From Taxillus chinensis (taxonomy: Eukaryota > Streptophyta > Magnoliopsida > Santalales > Loranthaceae), in contig CM042087.1 in the NCBI GenBank assembly GCA_023512835.1, positions 3,258,021 through 3,322,020 of the forward strand: 64,000 nt of DNA. Reading direction: 5' to 3'. The notes under the pieces were generated by a model that was not told the origin of the DNA, did no database searches, and saw nothing but the letters and a program-made list of their open reading frames with translations. Both the position numbers and the translations under genes were made by a program. This document shows, piece by piece, positions 1-9,953 of the stretch. Positions within the stretch are counted from its first letter, which is position 1. Each line of letters opens with the position of its first letter.

Positions 1-300
1 CGAACTTTTGGGTTTTCCGAGATTTTACACTAAATCCCAATTTTCACATTTTGAAAGAGTGGGAATTAATTTTTCTAGTATTTTTCTTTGAATCCAAATG
101 GGGGGTATTTCGTTATTTACATTGTAACTTAAATACTTAAATGTGTAGAGGCATAATGGTTACAATGTAAATGGTCCAGTGCAGTGCAGTTGCACTGCTG
201 CGGAACACTGTTGCGGATTGGAGCTGCGGATTTGATGCTACGGACTAATGCTACGGACTGATACTACGGATTTGATGCTACGGAGTGATGCTCCTGATCC

Positions 301-536
301 GGACTACTGATCCGGACTAACTATTCCGGACTACTGATCCGGATTAACTCCTCCGGACTACTGATTCAGACTAATTCCTCCGGACTACTAATCCGGACTA
401 ACTCCTCCGGACTACTGATCCGGACTAACTCCTCCGGACTACTGATCCGGACTAACTCCTCCGGACTACTCATCCGGACTAACTCCTCCGGACTACTGAT
501 CCGGACTAACTACTCCGGACTACTGATCCGGACTAA
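301..536. repeat. 27-bp minisatellite inside the left LTR
   Basis: About nine head-to-tail copies of a 27-bp unit of the form GGACTACTGATCCGGACTAA plus CTCCTCC. Copies differ by one to four bases. A looser CTACGGA-type repeat runs just before it (about 205-295). The array sits downstream of the splice-donor-like site of the minus-strand LTR, so it would lie in the 5' untranslated part or in an intron. Confidence 0.9.
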
Positions 537-542
537 CGAAGT

Positions 543-640
543 TGTTGACTCCATAGCTGCTGACTCCACAGCTGCTGACTCCATAGTTGCTGACTACGAA
601 GCTGCTGACTCCACAGCTGCGGACTCTATAGCTGCTGACT
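543..640. repeat. 15-bp tandem repeat
   Basis: Roughly six copies of a 15-bp unit close to GCTGCTGACTCCACA, directly following the 27-bp minisatellite. It belongs to the same minus-strand LTR. No coding potential is evident. Confidence 0.85.
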
Positions 641-1110
641 GGTCCGTTAACCCTAAAACTCGCCCAGGGTACTGTTCATCGTTGTTTTTGGCCTGTTCTT
701 CGTTTGGAAGCGACCCAGTGACCCCCAGACACTCATAAACACATGTTTTACGCAATAAACTACAATATTTACCTCAAAACGCGTCCTAAACGCCTCTAAT
801 TCGCACGATAACAGCAGAAATACACACAAATCATATATTCATCTAGATCTAAATCTAGACCTCCATGGTTGACTTCTCAACCCTCATAAAATACACACTC
901 ATACAACCACAGATCACATATTCAAAGATAGGATCGAGATAAGACAGTTAAGAACACCTACCTGGAAAGGTTTATTGCGATCCACGAGCTCCAATCGCCC
1001 CAAAATCGCCAAAAAAGCTCTTCACGCTCTTCACCTTCTCTCTCTCTCTCTCTCGCTCAAACACGCACGCACCAATAATTGGCAATTAAAGAGATAAGGC
1101 GGTTCTTAAT

Positions 1111-1120
1111 TATATATATA
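1111..1120 (-). promoter_or_regulatory. TATA box of the left LTR
   Basis: A TATATATATA run about 340 bp inside the LTR on the minus strand, about 60 bp before the GA-rich leader. Position and context fit an LTR core promoter. Confidence 0.5.
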
Positions 1121-1457
1121 CCGTTGCCAATAATTGGCCTCCCAACAATAATTGACCCGAACGCAATAATTGACCTCCCGAGGTCACGAACTCCAAATTG
1201 AGTCAAATTACTGTCAAAACGCTCGAAATAACGAGCACAACACTATTCAGATATTATCACACTCAAATGACTGCTCAAATGCAAAGTCAACCAATAAACC
1301 CCGAAAAGTAAATAATCGGGTCAAACGGGGCCCCGACTCGAAATCGGGCCCAAGTACAGCCAAAATGCTCACATCGACGGCTACACTACCGTCCAGATAG
1401 TTACATTCCCATAGAATGACTATCTCTCTCAAAACTACCCAATTACGAGTCTTTACA

Positions 1458-1517
1458 GAAGAGATAAGGTGTTTCGGGTAATTTACTATGCTAGTAAAAC
1501 CCTCGATGCAGCCTAAC
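1458..1517 (+). pseudogene. Athila-like element E, RNase H fragment 1
   Basis: This 60-bp remnant is the start of the RNase H region of the oldest element. In frame it reads DKVFRVIYYASKTLDAA, a typical gypsy RNase H stretch. It is cut on the left by the minus-strand LTR ending at 1457 and on the right by copia element A. The last codon before A is TAA (1514-1516). The copy of the same five bases on the far side of A (15742-15746) gives CAA there, so the stop arose after insertion. The frame continues at 15742. Confidence 0.85.
1513..1517. repeat. Left target-site duplication of element A
   Basis: CTAAC here and CCAAC at 15742-15746 flank element A. The single C/T difference turns a Gln codon into a stop on this side. 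Confidence 0.85.
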
Positions 1518-2740
1518 TGTTGGATCAAACCTAGAATTTGGATGATGCGGATCAAACCCTATGGAATTTGATTTAAGATGTTTCATGTTTATTCTAAGTC
1601 TGTGTAGAAGATAAAACTTTAATCTGGACCTACTTCTGTAAGAGCAAAGCAAAGGACAGGATATATAATCCTGATCCGGATTGTCATGAGTGTCATCAAA
1701 CACTTGGTAAATAACCAAGTCTTCATCCAGAGTAAGGACTCTCCGTACGGACTAATCACTTGCCAAACGATTAAGGAATCTGCGCATTTATTGTTGATTG
1801 GACTAAGTTACTTTATGCGGAATGAGAATCCGAGTCTACACCTCATACGGAGTAAGAGAGATTTATTGCGGAGTAAGAAATGACTGATGCAGAGTAAGGA
1901 CAACTGATGCGGAATAAGGAATCCGAATCATTACTCAAGCGGAGTAAGGAACTCACGCAGAGTAAGGAAGCGCTAATGTGGAATAAGGATTCCGCATTTC
2001 TACCTCATGCGGAGTAAGGAAGCGCTGACACGGAATAAGGATTTCAGGACTTCATATACACGAAGTAAGTAACAACTGACACGGAGTAAGGATTCGAGCC
2101 TCGTTGATACGGAGTAAGGAAATCTACACCAGACTAAAAAGATACTACTTCAACTTATTCATACCGCATTTATGATATCAGCTCGCTGTGTTCCGATGTA
2201 AGACAAACTCATTGAAGATCTAAACTGTCCTACACGTGGAGCACTCGGAGATGTGGATACAGTCCCAAATGCAATTGGAATCAAGCGAAGTAATTCAATT
2301 CACTTATGCTTCTAATATTTCGAGCTCCACATCCGAAGCAGTTATAGCAGAAGCATTTTCCGAGAAGAACTTAATGTTGACATAGTGCTCGAAAAATACA
2401 GTTCCAAGTTAGATTCCTAGGATGTCTATATATATATATTTGTAGTGTTGTACATTAAAACACAGCGAAAATACAAAAGGAAGAACTGATACGCGCGTGA
2501 GCTTATAGAGATTATAAACGCCAGTGTGTGTAGCTGTAAAACTGAGTGCTGTTGTAATTAGCTGTAATTGCTGCTTATTTTGTTGTAATTATCTTCAGAT
2601 AATAAAGCAAAATACTTCCACTATCTGGTTATCTTCCACACTAGTTTTACTCCTTTTAACCAGATTGTTCTATACCTGTGAAATCAAAAGAGTTTTGATT
2701 TGAGCCTATTCACCCCCCTCTAGGCTCTTAGGGACCAACA
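1518..2740 (+). repeat. 5' LTR of copia element A
   Basis: TGTTGG...CCAACA, 1223 bp. U3 carries many short units built on the core GGAGTAAGG or GGAATAAGG (about 1805-2125). A TATA run lies at 2426-2439 and an AATAAA poly(A) signal at 2601-2606, leaving a short U5 that ends in the C-rich tract before GGGACCAACA. Confidence 0.95.
2426..2439 (+). promoter_or_regulatory. TATA box of the element A 5' LTR
   Basis: TATATATATATATT about 175 bp before the poly(A) signal, the usual LTR spacing. In the 3' LTR the same site has expanded to a TA run (15412-15440). Confidence 0.7.
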
Positions 2741-2742
2741 AG

Positions 2743-2754
2743 TGGTATTAGAGC
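2743..2754 (+). other. Primer binding site (initiator tRNA-Met) of element A
   Basis: TGGTATTAGAGC two bases after the LTR. It differs from the usual plant copia site TGGTATCAGAGC by one C-to-T change. Confidence 0.9.
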
Positions 2755-2801
2755 AAGTTCTATTAGTTCTAAGTAGAGATCCCACTCTTTCACTCTCAAC
2801 A

Positions 2802-4331
2802 ATGGCCGAAGAAAGCAGCATGCTATTCAACACTTGCCTTAACTCCGGAGGAGCACAAGAGCCCCTTCCAAATCGAAGCAGCAGTGAAAATGTTGATCCA
2901 CCTCAACTTGCCACTGCCGCTGCTCCACAATCACGGAGTTCTGGCTTCACTTTGAAGAAGCCACCCAAATTCACACCAGAGCTTTTCTCCCAGTGGAAAG
3001 CTCGCATGAGAATGTTCATGGCCTGCCATGATCATCTCATGTGGCCATGTCTTCATCAGGAGATACCCACTCCGATGACTATCGGAGAACATGGAGTTAG
3101 AAAACCAAAGACTGATGCCGAACTCACCAATGATGAAAGAGCCTGGCAGTGTGCCAATGAAAAGGCTCTGGCATATGTTACGTCGTCTTTGGATTCCGAG
3201 GCTTTCACGGACGTCGAGGGCTGCACGACAGCAAAAGCTATCTGGGATAAACTGGCAATCCTCTATGAGGGAAGTCAGTCCCAAATGCAGAACGTTATCT
3301 ATACTCTCAGACAGAACTTTGAGAGTTTCAATCATAAACCGGGCGAATCACTCGAGAGCATCTATCGGAGATTCGGAAAGCTTATCTTGGAGCTGAAAAC
3401 TGTCAATGAGCATTATTCTCAATCTCAGATCAATGATAAGTTCTTTCGCTCCTTGCCGGATCGCTACTACTCCAAACAACTCTAGATGCAATCTGACAAG
3501 AACTGGCAGTATGTTCCCCTTGAAGAACTATATGGAGAGCTGCAGACTCATGAAGTTGGGTTTAAATACTCTGACCGAGATGAGAAAATAACTCGGAAAG
3601 AAAAGGGGGTAGCTCTCAAAGCTACGGAATGTCTCAGCATACTGAGGAATGATGATACGGACGCGTTCGAGAATTCTGATTCTAACGAGGAGGAGGAGAT
3701 AGCTCTCCTTGTCAAATCCTTTGAGCGATTCCTACGGAAAAGCAGAAAAGGATTTAGGAGACGCTCCTCATCATCTTTCCAAAGGAAGGAGCGACCGGAG
3801 TCCAGTTCCCAGGAATGCTACAACTGTGGGAAAACGGGTCACTGGGCCAAGGACTGCAGATCCAAATCTAAAGTGGCCGAGAAAAGTGACAAGGTAACTC
3901 CTTGCCGCTCCACCTCAGACAATAGAGACAATAGCAAGAACAAGAGGAAGCTGTTCGTCACAAAATACATCAGTGGCTCAGAAGAAGAGGAGGAATCCTC
4001 AAATGATGAGCCAACTCCCAAGCCGAACGTCTGCCTCATGGCAAATTCTGAGGTACCTTCAATCTCTGAGCTCATGAGTAAATTAGAATCTCTTATTACT
4101 GAACGTGATCATGAAAAGAATGAGAGACTAATAATTACTCAAATGTACAAAGATATGGAAAGTCAGAATAAACGTCTTGAATTTACTATTACTAGACTTG
4201 AAAAAGACATAGCTGACTTCAAAGGAAAAGAGGTTTGGTATCATGATCTAAGAGCTGAAAATCATCTGCTAAATACCAACCTATCAGGCCTAAAAGTTAT
4301 TGTGAAAAGACTCGAGAATGAACTTGAATAG
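2802..4331 (+). pseudogene. Element A Gag (copia, UBN2-type) with one internal stop
   Basis: Retrotransposon capsid protein. The start ATG at 2802 is shared with elements B and C (MAEES). The first part holds a UBN2-like capsid domain (for example SIYRRFGKLILELKTVNEHY). A CCHC zinc knuckle, CYNCGKTGHWAKDC, lies near 3815-3857, followed by a basic and acidic stretch with GSEEEEESS and a long coiled coil (about 4060-4330). The frame is open except for a TAG at 3483-3485. It closes with another TAG at 4329-4331, where B and C read on with a Gln codon. Both stops are therefore probably CAG-to-TAG changes. About 510 codons; the protein would package element RNA in cytoplasmic particles. Confidence 0.85.
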
Positions 4332-4777
4332 GAAAAGGAAATAAATCATAAGTGGCTAAAATCCGGGGAAATAGCCTCTACATTTAGGACCGATCCGGAT
4401 AACATTCGAGTCAAACCTGGCCTAAGCTCCGAACCATCAACTTCCAATGCTCAAGCTACCGAGTGTCCTCCAGGACATCACTCCGAAACTAACCAACTTA
4501 TATCCTGTTAGTATGTCTAAACTGTTGGATGGTTTCATTTTAGGTGGCACCATAGTTTATGATCGTGGAAGCGAGGTCATTATCGCACTTCCAATAGCAG
4601 TAGCACCCAAACTTAATGATGAAGGGAAGGTGCTGCAGTTCAAGCCAAAGCGTAGCACCCAAAAAGAAAGGAAAGACTAAGGCTGATGCATCTAGGGCCA
4701 AGAGCGCATCACCCAAATGCAATGGACTAGGCCATAGGGAACAGAGTTGAAAGTTCAGAAAATCTAAGAAAACCTGT
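4332..4777 (+). pseudogene. Element A, Gag C-terminal part before the solo LTR
   Basis: Continuation of the gag reading frame past the stop at 4329, colinear with B (42090-42530) and C (46170-46620). It includes a basic Lys-rich stretch. Several stops and small indels break it. It is cut at 4777 by the solo LTR and resumes at 6304; the last five bases, CCTGT, are the target duplication. Confidence 0.75.
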
Positions 4778-6298
4778 TGACCCGTATAAATTGTGTCTAT
4801 AGGTTTTGCGGCAAGTGCACTGGTCAAGTAATAAAATTGAGTATTGCCACTCCGGTTGTCGAACCCACAGGGAGGTAGCTAATCTTTGTTAAGCGCAAGC
4901 ACTAAGCTAACAAGTTAATTTTATGTCCGGACAATTGATTTTTGTTGTGCAAATATTTTGAACGAAAAGAGATTAAATCGGAATGTTAGCAAGCTATTGG
5001 TATAGAAATTTCAGTGATTCAGGATCTAGGGTCACAATGTTTACCACCCAATCGATTGTAATAGTCTGGTTATGGCTCTTATTCTTGATTTATGTTCTAG
5101 TTCATGATCATGTTGATTATCTCCTACCTATCTTACATTTGGTCCATGCTAAGATGGATTTAAGGCTTTTATCCCATTTGGTCCATGTGAATAAAAGTGA
5201 TCAAGGTAGATAAACAATCTAATAGTTGCAGACTTGGTCCATCATGCAATAATAAATCTAATTCACTAGTGTTCCACCCTAGACAAGGGCTAAGATTACC
5301 TAATTATGCATAAACTAGGCATTTCCATTCAAGCAAGTGAATTAAACAAGAACTGAATTCTATTTTATTGAACAACCATAACCAAACCGACTACAATTTA
5401 TTGGGGGCTACATTGCTCCCCTAGACTAACAAGACTACTCCATAATCATGACAAAAACAATAATAATCACATGAAAGGACATGATTACAGTACCAGGACA
5501 ATAAAGGAAGACTCCAAGATGAACCAGGACTCCGGCCTCCAACGACTCCGGCGTCTGCTGCCCAAAATCACTCCTTGCCAAGGACAATCCGATCTTTTAG
5601 CAATGGCTATAGCTCTTTTCGGAACTCAGATCAGATTCTCCTTACTCAAGATGATGTACAATGCCTCCAAAGACCCCTATTTATAGGTTTTAGTGGGCCA
5701 AATTAGGGTTACAAAAGGTGTGCCCTAATTATAAATGTGGTCGCAGACCAAAACGACGTCGTTTTGGTTAGTGACACTAATCGACGTTCTAGGCGAAATA
5801 AAACTCAAACTACACCAAATTTGACCCCAGTTCTTTAGAGGAAAATGATTAAAACAACAAAATACATCATTTGGAGCGCCAAAATGCTTGCACGTGAGAA
5901 TGCACGTGAGAAGACCCTTTTCACGTGCAGCTCCAATTTGACTCAAATTTGCTCCAAAGCTTCCTCTTGAGTTGTAGAAGGCATCCATGCAATAAAATCC
6001 TTGCACGTGAGAATGCACGTGAGAAGACTTTTCACGTGCACCTTGATTTTGCCTTCATTTTGCTTCCATCTTCTTTCTATAGCTTCCTTGTGAGTTGATG
6101 GAGTGATCTAGCCAAAGTGTGTGGGAAAAAGTTGCTCCAAAACCTGCCAAAAACACTTAAAAAGTACCACTATACACCAAACAGGGTCTTCCTAGGGGTT
6201 AGAGCAAATATGTCGAAAATAACATGCAAATAGGTACAAAACATACGCTAAAACACCCTATATAAGGCATAGGATAACGGCATAAATGCACGTTATCA
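4778..6298 (-). mobile_element. Solo LTR of the Athila-like D family inserted in element A
   Basis: This 1521-bp copy of the LTR of element D is flanked by perfect CCTGT duplications (4773-4777 and 6299-6303). On the minus strand it begins TGATAACGTGCATTTATGCC and ends CGGGTCA. It carries the ACGT-core palindrome CCAAAACGACGTCGTTTTGG (5748-5767), CACGTG motifs near 5890-6035, and a TATA box read as CTATAAATAGG (5676-5687). No internal sequence remains, so unequal recombination between the two LTRs removed the body. Confidence 0.95.
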
Positions 6299-6303
6299 CC
6301 TGT

Positions 6304-6640
6304 ATCCCCTGTTTGTACTCCGCATTATAGTGTTTGTTCCATTTGTAGGGAAATAGGTCATTATCACTATGAATGTTGGAGCTTATCGGATAACCGGCTT
6401 TGTAATCAAGTTCGTATGAATAAAGATCAGTTCAATAAAAAGGGTTCTTCGAGCAAAACAAAATCTATATCTTAAAGGAGTGTCTCTCCAAAGAAAACCC
6501 AAGTAAAAGAAACAACTGAAACTAACAAATTAAAGTCAACTTGGAAAGCTAAAAGTCCTAGCAATGCTAAATCCGGAACGTTGACACCATCGCTATTCTT
6601 TCTAACCGCCCGAAACAAGTTTGGGCACCAAAAGTGTAAA
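6304..6640 (+). pseudogene. Element A, Gag end with a second zinc knuckle
   Basis: Resumes the gag frame after the solo LTR. The stretch at 6335-6376 reads CSICREIGHYHYEC, a second CX2CX4HX4C knuckle. It is intact only here: the second Cys is Tyr in B and Arg in C. A Lys/Ser-rich tail ending in QVWAPKV follows, and after that the protease. Confidence 0.7.
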
Positions 6641-7962
6641 CCTGTTGTCTTTTAAGATCATGTTTGGAATGCATTGCCGGATCACTTGAAGTTAAAGATC
6701 AATCAAAGCAAGTGGATCCTCAATAGTGGATGCTTCGAACATGTGACGGGTGATCGGACTCGCTTGTTGAAGTAAATGACAAACGAGGCCCATCCGTTTC
6801 ATACGGTGACAACAAAGAAAGGTAAGACGTCGGGTATGGCACTTTAACCAACGATCGTGTATCAATCACTAGAGTTGCACTAGTCGAAGGTTTGAAGCAT
6901 AATTTACTAAGTGTTAGTAATTTATGTGACAAAGGATTTTCTTGTTTCCTTCATGTCCAACACCTATACAGAAGGGAAAACTTATTCGAAGATGTTAAGT
7001 TATCCGGATCAAGAGATGGGGACATATACTCGGTGGTCTTAAGAAATAATTCTTCGACCCTGTATGCTTCCTCACTACAACATCGGATGAAGATAGTTAG
7101 CTATAGCACAAGCGATGCGCACATTTAAACTTTAAGACCTTGTCTAAGTTAGCGTTGCTTGATCTTGTCACTGGTCTACCTAAACACAAATACTCCAGAG
7201 ACACTCTTTGTCGAGAATGCCAACTTGGCAAACAGACCAAACATAGCTTTAAGAGCAAATCAGTTAATTCAATAACTACTCCTCTACAACTTCTTCATAT
7301 GGACCTCTGTGGTCCCATTTCCGTTCCTTCACTAGCTGGTGCGAGATATACCTTTGTGGTTATCAATGATTTCACCAGGTACACATGGGTGATGTTCCTG
7401 AAATCTAAGGATCAAACCTTTGAGCATCTAGTAGATCTTTTCAACTAGATAAGCAATTCACAAGGATTGAGCATAAAATGCATCAGGAGTGATCATGGTA
7501 CGAATTTAACTTTTTAGATATGAGATCATATTGTTTTGAGCACGGGGCATTCGGCATGACTTCTCTGCGCCTAGAACTCCACAACAAAATGGGGTGGTCG
7601 AGCGCAAGAATCGTACTTTAGTCGAGGCTGGTAGATCTATGTTAGCAGGGGCAAATCTTCCTCTCAATCTATGGGTCAAGTCGTGTCCACCGCCCGCTAT
7701 GTTCGGAACAGAACTCTAATAAATAAATCTACCATGAAAACACCCTATGAGATGTGGAGAGGACGAAAGCCTTCAATTTCACATTTCAGAGCTTTTGGGT
7801 CTACTTGCTATATATTGAACAACGGCAAAGAACTCCGGAATAAATTTGAACCAAAATCGATGATGGGATTTTTGTCGGGTACTCATTACATGGCAAGGCT
7901 TATCGGGTCTTCAATTGAAAACTTTTTAAAGTTGAAGAATCTATTCATGTGACCTTTGATGA
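6641..7962 (+). pseudogene. Element A protease and integrase (copia pol, decayed)
   Basis: The aspartic protease motif is at 6713-6750. The catalytic Asp of the usual copia DSG is Asn here (AAT, 6722-6724), so the protease would be inactive. A GAG-pre-integrase zinc-binding part follows (RDTLCRECQLGKQTKHSF, about 7200), then the integrase core beginning [20 protein letters not shown] near 7290. The C-terminal part reads MKTPYEMWRGRKPSISHFR (about 7735). Frame changes and stops (for example TAG at 7446-7448) break it into at least four pieces. Confidence 0.85.
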
Positions 7963-9953
7963 AATTAATTTTGATTACTCAAAACTTGCTTCTTCAAGTT
8001 CTAATGTACAGGTTCAGGACAATAACATCGACTATTCAAAGTTTATGAATGTTCCTGTTACACATACTAACCAACTACATGGCACCAGCGAGGCACAAAG
8101 AAATGATATGGACGATGCTACGGATGAATCGGACTCAAGACTACCATTAAACTTCAGACATACTCCTACAGATATCCAAAATTCCGGAGTACCTTCAAGT
8201 CCATCCGGACTCGTTAACACCGAAAGCAACGGTGTTGAAGAACCACTTAGTTCTACCTGGCACCGCTAATACGGAAATATCTGGTCCGAAAGAAGCTCAA
8301 CCAGTGGATATACCTGAACCACCTAATTTGGCAGAGCTTCAAATTATTCAAGATCAACCATCACATGTACGGAATTACAGGTGGACTCGAAACCATCCCT
8401 CGGATCAAGTGATTGGTGATCCTACTATTGGTGTAAGAACAAGAGTAGCCACCTCCAACATTTGTCTTTACTCATGTTTTCTATCTCAAATAGAACCAAA
8501 GGTGGTAGATGAAGCTCTTCAGGATTCGAACCTGGATAGAAGCCATGCAGAAGAAGACTGAATCAATTTAAGAGAAATGATGTGTGGACTCTAGTACCAA
8601 GGCTTAAGTCTCGGCAAGTTATTGGAGTTAAATGGTTGTTCCGGAACAAGCTTGATACGGATGGAATAGTAATCCGGAACAAAGCCGACTGGTTGCCAAA
8701 GGATATCATCAAGAAGAAGTAATAAACTATGACGAGACCTTTGCTCCGATAGCAAGACTTGAGGCAATCGAATGTTTCCTGGCATATGCTTCATATGAAA
8801 ACTTCATAGTTTATCAAATGGACGTCAAAAGCACATTTCTGAATGGAGATCTTCAAGAGGAGGTGTACGTTGAACAACCTTCCTGGTTTCATTGAACCAA
8901 AGGCAGGACATCTAGTCTACAAGCTTTGGAAAGCTTTGTATGGTTTGAAGCAAGCTCCAAGAGCCTGGTATGACACACTCGTCGAATTCCTACTTGCCCA
9001 TAACTTTCAAAAAGGGAAGATAGACACCACTTTATTTCTACGAAAAGAGAAAGGACATACTCGATCGTATAGATATATGTGGATGATATCATTTTCGGAT
9101 CAACAAATCCGAAGCTTTGTGAAGAGTTTGCAAAGTTGATGACCGGCAAGTTTGAGATGAGCATGATGGGAGAGCCGTCCTACTTCCTTGGAATAGAAAT
9201 TAAACAATTGAAGGAAGGGATCTTCATTAATCAAGCTAAGTACACACATGATCTTATTAAGAAGTTTGGTATGGAAGGTTCATCTCCCATCAAGACTCCA
9301 ATGCCGATCAGTGCCAAGTTAGACCCTGATGTGGACGGCAAATCGGTAAATGTGACTGAATACGAGGGATGATAGGATCCTTGTTGTATCTTACGACAAG
9401 TTGCCCGGACATTATGTTTGCAACCTGCATCTATGCAAGATATCAGGCGAATCCCAAAGAGTCACATATGCTTCATGTCAAACGGATATTAAGATATCTT
9501 AAAGGGATCGTGAATTTGGGACTCTAGTACCCAAAGGAGTCCAACTTCACATTATCCGGATATTCTGATGCTAATTTTGCTAGGTCTCGCATCGACAGGA
9601 AAAGCAAAAGCGGTACATGTCGAGTTTCTTGGAAATAGATTAATTTCATGGTTCAGTTATCAACCTCTATTGCCGAGGCGGAGACTAATCTTATTAATTT
9701 CATGGTTCAGTTATTAATCTTGGAAATAGATTAATTTCATGGTTCGATTAGCAACAATCCTGTCATGCACCCAAAGACGAAGCACATTAAAGTAAGGTAT
9801 CACTTCATTCGAGATCATGTTCTCAAAAACCACATATCACCTGGAACATGTTGCTACCGAAGATCAACCGCGGACATACTTACAAAGCCCCTACCTGATA
9901 CAAGGTTTTCCGAATTACTCTTCCGATTAGGTATGTTTGACTTTTCTGCATAG
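7950..9953 (+). pseudogene. Element A reverse transcriptase and RNase H (copia pol, decayed)
   Basis: After a hypervariable acidic linker, the RVT_2-type reverse transcriptase runs from about 8400 (QVIGDPTIGVRTR). Recognisable blocks include the TFAP-type block near 8735, QMDVKS near 8815 and KALYGLKQAPRAWYDT near 8930. The catalytic YVDD is at about 9076-9087, just after an in-frame TAG at 9070-9072. The RNase H region is scrambled: three near copies of a short TTAATTTCATGGTTC segment occur at 9640-9750 and the middle of the domain is missing compared with C. The end is intact, with DILTKPLPDTRFSELLFRLG and a stop at 9951. Confidence 0.85.

Larger units (their letters stand above)
1..1457 (-). 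repeat. 5' LTR of a chromovirus-like (Tekay/Del-type) Ty3/gypsy element, cut by the window edge
   Basis: Read on the minus strand this begins TGTAAAGACTCG at 1457, close to the TGTAATGACCCG start of the F-family LTRs later in the window. It then shows a TATA run (1111-1120), a GA-rich 5' leader (1037-1054) and a splice-donor-like CCAG|GTAGGT at 956-965. The same order of signals occurs in the F LTRs. To its right (1458 on) the Athila-like E reading frame resumes, so 1457 is the outer 5' edge of the element, whose body lies left of the window. The expected 5-bp target duplication (GAAGA, 1458-1462) cannot be checked here. The lineage is inferred from LTR features only, since no coding part is visible; a solo LTR is also possible. 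Confidence 0.6.

Noticed and set aside
5471..5686. 71-codon ORF inside the solo LTR, also partly seen near 28834-29089
   Set aside because: Not kept open in the other D-type LTR copies and lies in the promoter/leader part of the LTR.
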